Of a DNA stretch of 43,759 nt, positions 18,095 through 26,116 are shown piece after piece (the stretch's first letter is position 1; the number at the start of each line of letters is the position of its first letter). Both the position numbers and the translations under genes were made by a program. Under the pieces are notes generated by a model. That model was not told where the DNA came from. It saw only the letters and a program-made list of their open reading frames with translations, and ran no database searches. The stretch is from Halopseudomonas xinjiangensis (GTDB lineage: Bacteria > Pseudomonadota > Gammaproteobacteria > Pseudomonadales > Pseudomonadaceae): positions 1 to 43,759 of the forward strand of contig DRFO01000010.1 of NCBI GenBank assembly GCA_011050525.1, written 5' to 3'.

Positions 18095-18889
18095 CTAGAA
18101 GCCAAGGCTGGACAGAAGATCATCAACTTCGTCTTGTCCAGAAACTACGTCTTCTCTTGTATCGGCATGAATCTGCGGACCTTCACCCCTATCGGAGGTT
18201 TTTTTCGTATCCTGACTGGATTTGGCATGGTCGATGCCAGCGATGCGGTCAACCTGCCCCGCCATGCGCACCAGGTTGACCAGACTTTCTTCAACATCGT
18301 GAACCAGCGTGGTGACACGCTTGATGACCTGCCCGGTCAGATCCTGGTAATCCTGGGCAATCAGGATGTCGTTCAAATGGGCGGAAACCGTCGCGCTCGA
18401 CTGCTCGGTTTTTTCAAGGAACTCGCCAATTCGCTTGTACAGATCACGAAACTCGCCAGCGGCCATCTCCCGGCGCTGCAGACGCTCCCATTCGGCTCTC
18501 AGCGCATAGGCTTCCTGGCCGAGCTCGGAAACGATAGGAGCGCTGCTCTCGACCAGATCCATGGTCCGATTGGCTGCCTTGTCGGTCAGTTTCACCACAT
18601 AGTCCAGGCGGTCAGAGGCATCGGAAATCTTCGAGACTTCGCTGCCTTCGCCCAACACCTGGCTGGTATCGATCTGAAAGTTGACGATGGAGTTATGCAG
18701 AGCGCGGGTGAGCTGACCTACTTCGTAGTAGAGACCGCGGTCGCGTGCCTGATTGATTGAATGAATAACCAGGATCGCTTCGCCGAACTGGCCTTTTTCA
18801 AGAAGTTCTACCAGTTGCTGCGCATGCTCTTTGAGGGAGAGTTCAAATTCCTGAGCAGTTGCCTGGCCGGGATCCTTACTTAACGCCAT
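18095..18889 (-). CDS. cheZ: Protein phosphatase CheZ
   Basis: CheZ dephosphorylates CheY-P and so ends the motor-reversal signal. The 264-residue helical protein has the catalytic block AQDYQDLTGQVIKRV, where Q187 aligns with the inserted catalytic glutamine of E. coli CheZ (Q147) and D183 with D143. The extreme C-terminus, DEVDDLLSSLGF, is the conserved CheY-binding helix. A hydrophilic linker separates them. An AAAGGA ribosome-binding site precedes ATG 18889. It sits between cheY and cheA as in other pseudomonads. Confidence 0.96.
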   Translation of the reverse strand: MALSKDPGQATAQEFELSLKEHAQQLVELLEKGQFGEAILVIHSINQARDRGLYYEVGQLTRALHNSIVNFQIDTSQVLGEGSEVSKISDASDRLDYVVKLTDKAANRTMDLVESSAPIVSELGQEAYALRAEWERLQRREMAAGEFRDLYKRIGEFLEKTEQSSATVSAHLNDILIAQDYQDLTGQVIKRVTTLVHDVEESLVNLVRMAGQVDRIAGIDHAKSSQDTKKTSDRGEGPQIHADTREDVVSGQDEVDDLLSSLGF

Positions 18890-18910
18890 GTCCTTTACCC
18901 CGGTTGCTTA

Positions 18911-19288
18911 TTATTTTGCCTGGACCCGCTCGAAAATCTTTTCGATTTTTTCCTTCAGTGCCTGAGCCGTGAAAGGCTTGACGACGTAGCCGTTTACCCC
19001 GGCCTGCGCTGCCTCGATGATTTGGTCACGCTTCGCTTCGGCGGTAACCATCAGTACAGGGAGATGCTTCAACCGCTCGTCAGCACGAACAGCGCGCAGC
19101 AGATCGATACCGCTCATGCCGGGCATGTTCCAGTCGGTAACCAGAAAATCGAAACTTCCGCTTTGCAGCATTGGCAACGCGGTATTGCCATCGTCAGCCT
19201 CAGCGGTATTGGTGAACCCCAGGTCGCGCAGCAAGTTCTTGATGATGCGCCTCATCGTCGAAAAATCGTCAACGATGAGAATTTTCAT
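18911..19288 (-). CDS. cheY: Chemotaxis response regulator CheY
   Basis: CheY-P binds the flagellar switch to change rotation. The single receiver domain has the acidic pocket in [12 protein letters not shown], phospho-acceptor D52 in [11 protein letters not shown], the conserved threonine in VLMVTAEA and lysine in GYVVKPF. ATG 19288 gives 125 residues, the family size; a GTG start at 19306 would add six residues (MDLDKN) and cannot be excluded, since GGAGG lies just before it. A sigma-28-type promoter lies about 70 bases upstream. Confidence 0.97.
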   Translation of the reverse strand: MKILIVDDFSTMRRIIKNLLRDLGFTNTAEADDGNTALPMLQSGSFDFLVTDWNMPGMSGIDLLRAVRADERLKHLPVLMVTAEAKRDQIIEAAQAGVNGYVVKPFTAQALKEKIEKIFERVQAK

Positions 19289-19356
19289 GTTCTTGTCCAA
19301 GTCCACCTCCGTACAAACCAGGGAAAGTGCAGGTTCGCACTCTGCTAATCACATCG

Positions 19357-19383
19357 CTATCGGCCAGTTCAGCCTTTTATTTA
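19357..19383 (-). promoter_or_regulatory. Sigma-28 (FliA) promoter of the cheY operon
   Basis: On the minus strand TAAATAAA (19383-19376) is followed after exactly 11 bases by GCCGATAG (19364-19357). The sigma-28 consensus is TAAAGTTT-N11-GCCGATAA, so the -10 matches at seven of eight positions with perfect spacing. Transcription would start near 19350, about 60 bases before cheY and downstream of the fliA stop. Confidence 0.75.
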
Positions 19384-19458
19384 GTTCTCGCCAGTCTGCC
19401 GGAGCCTTCTGGCTCAGTCGGACAGTCCCGCGGTATTCTCCGGATGCTGGCGATAAAA

Positions 19459-20196
19459 TCAATCATTTCGCCAATCAGCCAGGCGCGCCCTCAGTCTGGC
19501 TGCGCATTGACTATGTAACTGGCTGACCCTGGATTCACTGACGCCAAGTACGGCACCTATCTCCTTCAGGTTCAGTTCTTCATCGTAATACAGCGACAGG
19601 ACCAGCCGTTCGCGTTCCGGGAGGCCTTCAATGGCCTCTACCAGCGCGGCGCGAAAGCGCGAATCCTGCAACCCACCCAGAGGCTCCTCGTCGCCATGAA
19701 CATCGGCCGCAGCGCCGGATTCAAGTAAATCTTCAAAGCTGAACAGCTTGCTCCCGGCGGTATCGCCGAGAATCGAATAATATTCTTCCAGACTCATATC
19801 CAGTTCGGCCGCAACCTCGTGATCTTTAGCGTCACGGCCTACTCTTGCCTCAACGGCACGCATGGCATCGCTGACCATACGGGTATTGCGATGGACCGAA
19901 CGTGGTGCCCAGTCACCCTTGCGAACCTCATCGAGCATCGAGCCGCGGATACGAATTCCTGCGTAGGTTTCGAAACTGGCCCCCTTGCCGTGATCAAACT
20001 TACGCGAGGCTTCGAGCAGGCCGATCATCCCGGCCTGCATAAGATCTTCTACCTGGACACTGGAGGGCAGACGTCCGAGCAGATGATAGGCAATACGTTT
20101 GACGAGGGGGGCGAACTGCTCCACCAGGCGATCCTGATATTCGGCAGCATTTTGTGCGCGGTTATACATGCTCGCTCCACTGGCCGATGCATTCAT
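19459..20196 (-). CDS. fliA: Flagellar sigma factor FliA (sigma-28)
   Basis: FliA directs transcription of late flagellar and chemotaxis genes. The 245-residue product shows sigma region 2 (HLLGRLPSSVQVEDLMQAGM, FETYAGIRIRGSMLDEVRKG) and region 3. Region 4 (LPERERLVLSLYYDEELNLK, then IGAVLGVSESRVSQLHSQ) has the helix-turn-helix. The length is typical. Its ATG overlaps the fleN stop (ATGA), so it is translationally coupled to fleN. A promoter of the type FliA reads lies immediately downstream, before cheY. The anti-sigma gene flgM is not in this window. Confidence 0.97.
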   Translation of the reverse strand: MNASASGASMYNRAQNAAEYQDRLVEQFAPLVKRIAYHLLGRLPSSVQVEDLMQAGMIGLLEASRKFDHGKGASFETYAGIRIRGSMLDEVRKGDWAPRSVHRNTRMVSDAMRAVEARVGRDAKDHEVAAELDMSLEEYYSILGDTAGSKLFSFEDLLESGAAADVHGDEEPLGGLQDSRFRAALVEAIEGLPERERLVLSLYYDEELNLKEIGAVLGVSESRVSQLHSQCAARLRARLADWRND

Positions 20197-21020
20197 AAGC
20201 CTGACCCGGTTTGCTGAACCAAACGCTCAACAAAAAATTCAAGGTGCCCGCGAGGATTAACGGGCAAAGGCCAGGAGTCAATTTTCTGTGCAACGCCTCG
20301 AATGGCCAGAGACGCTTTGCTCCGCGGGAATGCATCAAATACAGCCCGCTGTTTCTGCACCGCCTTGCGAACGGCCTCATCGTAGGGAATGGCGCCCACG
20401 TACTGCAGGGCAACGTCCAGAAAACGGTCGGTTACCTTGGTGAGTTTAGCAAAGACCGTGCGCCCGTCCTGCGGCGTACTGACCATATTGGCCAATATGC
20501 GAAAACGCGTCATGCCGTGGTCACGGTTAAGCAGCTTGATCAAGGCGTAAGCGTCAGTAATCGATGTCGGCTCGTCACAGACCACGACCAGCACTTCCTG
20601 CGCTGCCCGGACGAAACTGACCACCGAATCACCGATACCAGCAGCGGTATCGACAATCAGCACGTCGATGTTGTCGCCTATGTCACTGAATGCCTGAATC
20701 AGCCCGGCGTGCTGCTGGGGATTGAGATTCACCATGCGCGCCGCTCCCGACGCAGCGGGGACGATGCGAATGCCGCCCGGTCCGTCGATCAGCACGTCGC
20801 GCAGGTCGCACTTGCCATCCAGCACGTCTGCCAGCGTGGCCTTGGGACGAATGCCAAGCAACACGTCGACATTGGCCAGACCAAGGTCGGCATCGAGCAA
20901 TACGACACGGCGCCCCAGGGCGGCCAGCGCCAGACTGAGGTTGACCGAGACGTTGGTTTTACCGATTCCGCCTTTGCCGCCGGTGACTGCGATAACCTGG
21001 ACCGGATGTAAGCTGGCCAT
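20193..21020 (-). CDS. fleN: Flagellar number regulator FleN (FlhG/MinD-like ATPase)
   Basis: FleN limits flagellar number by restraining the master regulator FleQ. The 275-residue MinD/ParA-type ATPase has the deviant Walker A motif TGGKGGIGKTNVSVNLSLAL near residues 13-32, the switch I region LLDADLGLANVDVLLG and Walker B-type VLIVDTAAGIGDSVV. The C-terminal part contains the expected short amphipathic segment for membrane association. It starts 29 bases after flhF and overlaps fliA, matching the flhF-fleN-fliA order. Confidence 0.96.
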   Translation of the reverse strand: MASLHPVQVIAVTGGKGGIGKTNVSVNLSLALAALGRRVVLLDADLGLANVDVLLGIRPKATLADVLDGKCDLRDVLIDGPGGIRIVPAASGAARMVNLNPQQHAGLIQAFSDIGDNIDVLIVDTAAGIGDSVVSFVRAAQEVLVVVCDEPTSITDAYALIKLLNRDHGMTRFRILANMVSTPQDGRTVFAKLTKVTDRFLDVALQYVGAIPYDEAVRKAVQKQRAVFDAFPRSKASLAIRGVAQKIDSWPLPVNPRGHLEFFVERLVQQTGSGL

Positions 21021-21049
21021 CTGTTTGGATCACCTGTTCAATAAATCGT

Positions 21050-22399
21050 TTAACTTGCCCGCTGTGTATGCAGTATACCGGCAAACACGTCAGCCATGGC
21101 CTGATCGGCGGGAGCCTCGTTACCCGCCATACTGACGGTCCGACTAACCAGTTGGTGCCCTACCGCCCGGTTGATATCGTCCGGTATGCGCTGGCCATCT
21201 GCCAGATAGGCTACCGGCAAACCCTGTTCCATAGCCAGACCCAATGACTCACCCAGCGTGGCAGCCTCATCAACCTTGGTCAGAACGCAGCCCGACAAGC
21301 CACAGGATTTATAGGTGTGGTACGCCGACTTGAGCACCCGATGCTGGCTGGTTGCAGCCAGCACCAGCAACGTCTTGATACGCGAACCCTGCGCCGTCAG
21401 CTCGTTGAGCTGTCCGCGCAATTGTGGATCCTGAGCCTGCATGCCCGCTGTATCAACCAATACCAGGCGCTTGCCGGCAAACTCATCGAGCACGTCGGTC
21501 AGCGAATTCTGCTCGTCGACCACCCGCACCGGCACGTTGAGAATCCGACCCAGGGTACGCAGTTGCTCATGCGCACCGATGCGGTAGGTATCCATGGTCA
21601 CCAGGGCGACATGCTGGCTGCCGTGCTTGAGCACATAACGCGCCGCCAGCTTGCCCAGCGTAGTGGTTTTGCCTGCACCCGTCGGGCCTACCAGCGCTAT
21701 CACCCCACCCTGGTCGATCAGTTCTTCCCGCAGAACCGGGATGCTGTGCGCCAGATGGGCCAGCAACAAGCGCCAGGCCTGTTTGACATCGGCCACATCA
21801 GCGACCTTGAGCAGAAGCTGCTTGCATAGCTCAGGCGGCAGCCCAAGCTGCGTCAGACGGCGCCAGAGACTGGCTTGACGTGGCTGGTGCTGGTTGATCT
21901 GACCCCAGGCAAGGTTGCCCAGCTGGGTTTCCAGCATCTCACGCAGGCCGGCAAGCTCGGCGCGCATTGCGCCAAGGCCCGATTCGGGGGCTTCGGAGTG
22001 CTGCGCAGCAGGCTTTGGCGCTGCCACCGGCGGCGGTGTGGAACGTTCGCTCTGCAACCTGACCATTAATTCCTGGGCAACCGGGGAGCCCTCCTCTACA
22101 GCCTGGCGCATGACATCGCCAAACAACTGGCGATTGACCTGCGGGCTGCCGGCGGGTGATTCGCCGGAATCGAGTTGAGCCCGCGCATTGAGGATGCGTT
22201 CCTGGGTCTTTTTCAGCTCCTGGCCAAGACCGGGAGTGGGAGGGGTCAGCCTGGGCGCCTCGTAATCCAGGGCAGCGGTCAGCTCCACGCCGCCCACAAC
22301 CCGGCGGTTGGCGATGATGGATGCATCGGCACCCATTTCTTCGCGGACCAGCTTCATCGCCTGACGCATATCGGCGGCAAAGAAACGTTTAACTTTCAT
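21050..22399 (-). CDS. flhF: Flagellar placement GTPase FlhF
   Basis: FlhF is an SRP-type GTPase that sets polar flagellum position. The product of about 449 residues starts MKVKRFFAADMRQAMKLVRE. It has a variable N-terminal B domain, an N domain around 165-235, and a G domain with GPTGAGKTTTLGKLAARY, VTMDTYRIGAHEQL, VLVDTAGM and LTKVDEAATLG. ATG 22399 is preferred because GAGG lies 7 bases upstream; a frame four codons longer lacks such a site. It follows flhA by about 60 bases containing short tandem repeats. Confidence 0.95.
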   Translation of the reverse strand: MKVKRFFAADMRQAMKLVREEMGADASIIANRRVVGGVELTAALDYEAPRLTPPTPGLGQELKKTQERILNARAQLDSGESPAGSPQVNRQLFGDVMRQAVEEGSPVAQELMVRLQSERSTPPPVAAPKPAAQHSEAPESGLGAMRAELAGLREMLETQLGNLAWGQINQHQPRQASLWRRLTQLGLPPELCKQLLLKVADVADVKQAWRLLLAHLAHSIPVLREELIDQGGVIALVGPTGAGKTTTLGKLAARYVLKHGSQHVALVTMDTYRIGAHEQLRTLGRILNVPVRVVDEQNSLTDVLDEFAGKRLVLVDTAGMQAQDPQLRGQLNELTAQGSRIKTLLVLAATSQHRVLKSAYHTYKSCGLSGCVLTKVDEAATLGESLGLAMEQGLPVAYLADGQRIPDDINRAVGHQLVSRTVSMAGNEAPADQAMADVFAGILHTQRAS

Positions 22400-22411
22400 G
22401 GCTGACCTCAT

Positions 22412-22466
22412 CTTGAATTATTGCTGAGCTTTCTCTGCTGAGCCTTTTACTGCTGAGCTTTCTATT
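22412..22466. repeat. Short tandem repeat, period 15, between flhA and flhF
   Basis: The plus strand reads TTGCTGAGCTTTCTC, TGCTGAGCCTTTTAC, TGCTGAGCTTTCTAT and TGCTGACCC in a row. On the coding strand the last unit includes the final codons and stop of flhA. The array adds or removes 15 bases per unit and could vary between strains. Confidence 0.7.
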
Positions 22467-24588
22467 GCTGACCCACAGTCGCGACGATTGTTACCTGCTT
22501 GCTGTCCGGGATTTCCTGGTAGGACAGTACATGGGCCCCGGGCGCCGCGTAGCGGACAAACTTGGCCATCATGCCGCGAATGGGTCCAGCAACCAGTAGA
22601 ATCGCTGGCTTGCCCTGGAGCTCCTGCCGCTGTACTGCTTCTGCCAGGGAGCGCTGAAGCTTCTCAGCCATTCCCGGTTCCAGCATGACGCCATCATCTG
22701 CGCCCTGCCCGGCCTTCTGAAGACTCTGTAGCAATATCTGTTCCAACCTTGGCTCCAAGGTGATCACAGGCAGCTCGGAGTCAAGCCCCACAATGCTTTG
22801 CACGATCGAGCGTGACAACGACACCCGCACGGCGCTGATCAGGCCGCCAGTATCTTGACTCTTGCCGGCGTTGTTCGCGATGGCCTCAGCGATGGTCCGT
22901 ATGTCCCGCACTGGCACCTGCTCCTGCAACAAACCCTGAAGCACCTTCAGCAGGCCGGACAGGGAAATCATGCCTGGCACCAGCTCTTCAGCAAGCTTGG
23001 GGGACGCCTTGGCCAGAACCTGAAGCAACTGCTGCACTTCTTCGTGGCCAATCATTTCATGGGCATGCTTATGCAATATCTGGTTGAGATGCGTAGCGAC
23101 CACGGTGCTCGCGTCTACCACCGTATAACCCAGCGACTGCGCCTGATCCTTCTGCATCGCCTCGATCCACACGGCATCCAGACCAAAGGCTGGGTCCTTG
23201 CCCGCGATACCTTTGATCTCGCCGAAAACCTGGCCGGGATTGATCGCCAGTTCGCGGTCCGGATAGACTTCGGCTTCGGCCACGCCCACGCCCATCAAGG
23301 TCACACGGTAGGCATTCGGAGCCAGATCCAGGTTGTCGCGGATATGCACCGAAGGCATCAGAAAGCCCATGTCCTGCGACAGTTTTTTCCGCACGCCCTT
23401 GATACGCGCCAGAAGTTGACCACCCTGATTACGGTCCACCAACGGAATCAGCCGATACCCGACTTCCAGGCCGACCATGTCCACCGGCGTTACGTCGTCC
23501 CAGCCGAGCTCGCGCATTTCCGGACGCTGCACGGCAGGTAACTGCGCTTCCTGCTGCTCGACCGCAGCCTGCTCCTCGGCTTTTACGCGTTGCTTCTGGG
23601 CGATCCAGTAGGCACCACCGGCCGCCGCAGCGCCAAGGCTGAGGAACGAAAAATGCGGCATACCGGGAATCAGACCCATCACCACCATGATCGCAGCGGC
23701 AATGGCCAGCGCCTTGGGCGAGGCAAACATTTGACGCGTCACCTGGTCGCCCATGTCTTCTGAGGTAGACACCCTGGTGACCATGATGGCGGCAGCAGTG
23801 GACAGCAGCAGCGAAGGAATCTGCGCCACCAGTCCGTCGCCGATGGTCAGCAGCACGTAGATACGCCCCGCATCGCCGAAGCTCAGTCCGTGCTGAGCCA
23901 TGCCGATGGCCAGACCACCGATGATGTTGATGAACAGAATCATCAGGCCGGCCACCGCGTCGCCACGCACGAACTTGCTCGCACCATCCATCGAGCCATA
24001 GAAGTCCGCTTCCTGGGCAACCTCGGTTCGGCGCAACTTGGCTTGTTCCTGGTCGATCAGGCCCGCATTCAGATCCGCATCGATAGCCATCTGCTTACCC
24101 GGCATGGCATCCAGGGTGAAACGTGCGCTGACTTCGGAAATACGCCCCGCGCCCTTGGTAACCACGACGAAATTGATGATCATCAAAATGGCGAACACCA
24201 CCAGACCAACCACGTAATTGCCGCCGATCACCACCTCGCCGAATGCCTGGATCACCTTACCCGCGGCATCTCCTCCTTCGTGACCGTGCAACAGAACTAC
24301 CCGGGTGGAGGCGACGTTCAGCGCCAGCCTCAACAGCGTCGATAACAGCAGGATGGTAGGGAACACGGCGAAGTCGAGGGGTCGCAATGCATAGGCGCAA
24401 ACCAGCAACACCACCAACGACAGCGCAATATTGAAGGTGAACAGCACGTCCAGAAGAAACGGCGGCACGGGCAGCATCATCATGCCCAGCATTACCAGCA
24501 GGAGAAGGGGCACCCCAAGGCTGCCATGTCTCAAGCCGGCCAGATTGGACCGAACATTGCGCATCATTTCAGAGCTTTCTACGGCCAT
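22462..24588 (-). CDS. flhA: Flagellar export protein FlhA
   Basis: FlhA is the major membrane component of the flagellar type III export gate. The product of about 708 residues has an N-terminal eight-helix membrane domain (to about residue 330) containing the conserved cytoplasmic loop (FTLDAMPGKQMAIDADLNAG). A large cytoplasmic domain (about 360-708) follows, with DAVWIEAMQKDQAQSLGYTV and LVAGPIRGMMAKFVRY-type blocks that dock export substrates. ATG 24588 is chosen; a TTG two codons upstream is possible. It opens the minus-strand flagellar/chemotaxis block and has a sigma-54-type promoter upstream. Confidence 0.97.
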   Translation of the reverse strand: MAVESSEMMRNVRSNLAGLRHGSLGVPLLLLVMLGMMMLPVPPFLLDVLFTFNIALSLVVLLVCAYALRPLDFAVFPTILLLSTLLRLALNVASTRVVLLHGHEGGDAAGKVIQAFGEVVIGGNYVVGLVVFAILMIINFVVVTKGAGRISEVSARFTLDAMPGKQMAIDADLNAGLIDQEQAKLRRTEVAQEADFYGSMDGASKFVRGDAVAGLMILFINIIGGLAIGMAQHGLSFGDAGRIYVLLTIGDGLVAQIPSLLLSTAAAIMVTRVSTSEDMGDQVTRQMFASPKALAIAAAIMVVMGLIPGMPHFSFLSLGAAAAGGAYWIAQKQRVKAEEQAAVEQQEAQLPAVQRPEMRELGWDDVTPVDMVGLEVGYRLIPLVDRNQGGQLLARIKGVRKKLSQDMGFLMPSVHIRDNLDLAPNAYRVTLMGVGVAEAEVYPDRELAINPGQVFGEIKGIAGKDPAFGLDAVWIEAMQKDQAQSLGYTVVDASTVVATHLNQILHKHAHEMIGHEEVQQLLQVLAKASPKLAEELVPGMISLSGLLKVLQGLLQEQVPVRDIRTIAEAIANNAGKSQDTGGLISAVRVSLSRSIVQSIVGLDSELPVITLEPRLEQILLQSLQKAGQGADDGVMLEPGMAEKLQRSLAEAVQRQELQGKPAILLVAGPIRGMMAKFVRYAAPGAHVLSYQEIPDSKQVTIVATVGQQ

Positions 24589-24643
24589 GCCCAAGTAATT
24601 CCCTGTCTAAAAATTGACGTAATACGTCTGCCTGGCAAAGCCT

Positions 24644-24660
24644 ACGCAAAATCCGTTCCA
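24644..24660 (-). promoter_or_regulatory. Sigma-54 (RpoN) promoter of flhA
   Basis: On the minus strand TGGAACGGATTTTGCGT matches the -24/-12 consensus TGGCACG-N4-TTGCW, with the invariant GG and GC exactly 10 bases apart. Transcription would start near 24632, leaving a leader of about 45 bases before flhA. In P. aeruginosa flhA is known to depend on RpoN and FleQ. Confidence 0.75.
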
Positions 24661-24811
24661 GTTCTGGTGATTATTCGTCGCTTGGAATATGAACCAACCG
24701 GTTCCTTGACCGTCTACGGATGTTAAGCTAGGTGACCAAATTTAATCGTCACCTTCCGGGTAGTCAGCCATGGTAGGCGGCCAGTTCGACTGGCTGGAAC
24801 AGAGAACGCAA

Positions 24812-26116
24812 ATGCGCTTAACGTCTAAAACGCTATTAGTCTGTTTATCAGTCAGTCTCGCAGGATGTGAGAGCCTGCCTGATCGTCAGCGCGTGCTGAC
24901 AGTAACCAACGAAATAATAGCCGCGCAAAAAGATCGCTTTGCCGACTTTGCAGAACGGCTGAAAGCGCCGCAAGCGGCTCGGGAGGAGGAGGTCAATGCG
25001 CTGTTTCGTCAGCCTTTCATCGATCCTCTGACTGATTATCTGCAGAGCACTCCGAATGATGCCCGTTACATGCCGCACCGCCAGCAGGTATCTCGTGAAC
25101 GTGACAGGCGTTGCGCCGTCATAGGTCGGCAGTTCGCTGAAAAGACACCTACGCCGGAAGCGCTGGAGGAAATGCGCGGAGATTACAGTCGCTCATGTCC
25201 GTCCCAAGTTCAGGCCTTCGCGCTACGTGTCGAGCAGAGCTCGGAGGCCATAGTGCAGGCTGCCGCACCCGAGGTTCCCGAGCCCGCTCCGGCTCCGGCT
25301 CCGGCTCCGACTCCCCCGCCGCGTCCGGTTGCCAAGCCACCGAGCGAACCCGCCCGTAGCGCTCGCGCTGTGGTATCGGACCAGGCCGAGAGCTCTAAAC
25401 AGGCGAGCGACTGTTACCTGCTTTTTGCCATCAAGAATTTTCAGCAAGCCCACCATTCCTGTCTCGCCGCGGCGCGGGAAGGGGACGCAAAGGCTCAGCA
25501 CCACATTGCCTCGCTGGCCAGACAGAGCGGTGAGCCGGAGGCCGCCTTCCACTGGGCAACCCGGTCCGCCGAACAGAAGCATCCAGCGGGTCAGATGCTG
25601 CTGGCGGACCTGTATCAGGATGGGGAAGGTACGGCTCGAGATGCCTCCCGCTCGTTCGAACTGCTGCGTCTTGCAGCCGGACAGGGTCTTGCCGAAGCTC
25701 AGTTTGCCACCGGCCAGGCCTATCTGGAAGGGAACGGGACGACGGTAGCCCCAAACAAGGCGGTGGAACACTTCGTCCTGGCGGCCGGGCAGAACCACAT
25801 ACCAGCTCAGTTGGCCCTGGCGCAATATTACAGCTCGGGAAACGAGGCCAATCCTGCGCGGGCTCGCAAGTGGTTGCTTCGCGCCGCCAAGCAGGATTCG
25901 GCCCAGGCGCAGTACGAACTCGGGCTGAGCTACTCGAATGGCAATGCAGGCCGCGTAGACAATATGGAAGCCTACGTTTGGCTAAGCAAAGCTATGCTTA
26001 ACGGCGACAGTCGCGCCAGGGCAGAGCTTAAACGCATCGCATCCAACCTAACCGCCGAGCAGCTGGAAATGGCCCAGAAAAGGGTACAAACGGGAATGAC
26101 AGGAAGACGTTCGTGA
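24812..26116 (+). CDS. Sel1-repeat lipoprotein, copy A
   Basis: The product starts MRLTSKTLLVCLSVSLAGC, a lipoprotein signal with lipid-attachment C19. The N-terminal domain (about residues 20-145) contains a cysteine-bearing stretch (RCAVIGRQF, SCPSQVQAFALRV), followed by a long A/P linker (EPAPAPAPAPTPPPRP). The C-terminal half has about five Sel1-type TPR repeats of ~36 residues (GQMLLADLYQDGEGTARD, AQFATGQAYLEGNGT, AQYELGLSYSNGNAG). Sel1 proteins are protein-interaction scaffolds. The stop overlaps the next gene by 4 bases. The pair is repeated at 28620-32293. No function is known to me; a partner role for the membrane c-di-GMP protein is inference. A start at 24770 is possible but lacks a signal. 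Confidence 0.8.
   Translation: MRLTSKTLLVCLSVSLAGCESLPDRQRVLTVTNEIIAAQKDRFADFAERLKAPQAAREEEVNALFRQPFIDPLTDYLQSTPNDARYMPHRQQVSRERDRRCAVIGRQFAEKTPTPEALEEMRGDYSRSCPSQVQAFALRVEQSSEAIVQAAAPEVPEPAPAPAPAPTPPPRPVAKPPSEPARSARAVVSDQAESSKQASDCYLLFAIKNFQQAHHSCLAAAREGDAKAQHHIASLARQSGEPEAAFHWATRSAEQKHPAGQMLLADLYQDGEGTARDASRSFELLRLAAGQGLAEAQFATGQAYLEGNGTTVAPNKAVEHFVLAAGQNHIPAQLALAQYYSSGNEANPARARKWLLRAAKQDSAQAQYELGLSYSNGNAGRVDNMEAYVWLSKAMLNGDSRARAELKRIASNLTAEQLEMAQKRVQTGMTGRRS

Noticed and set aside
24633..24647. Plus-strand sigma-54 promoter (TGGCAAAGCCTACGC)
   Set aside because: GG-N10-GC is present but the -12 box is poor, and it overlaps a much better minus-strand site; probably chance.
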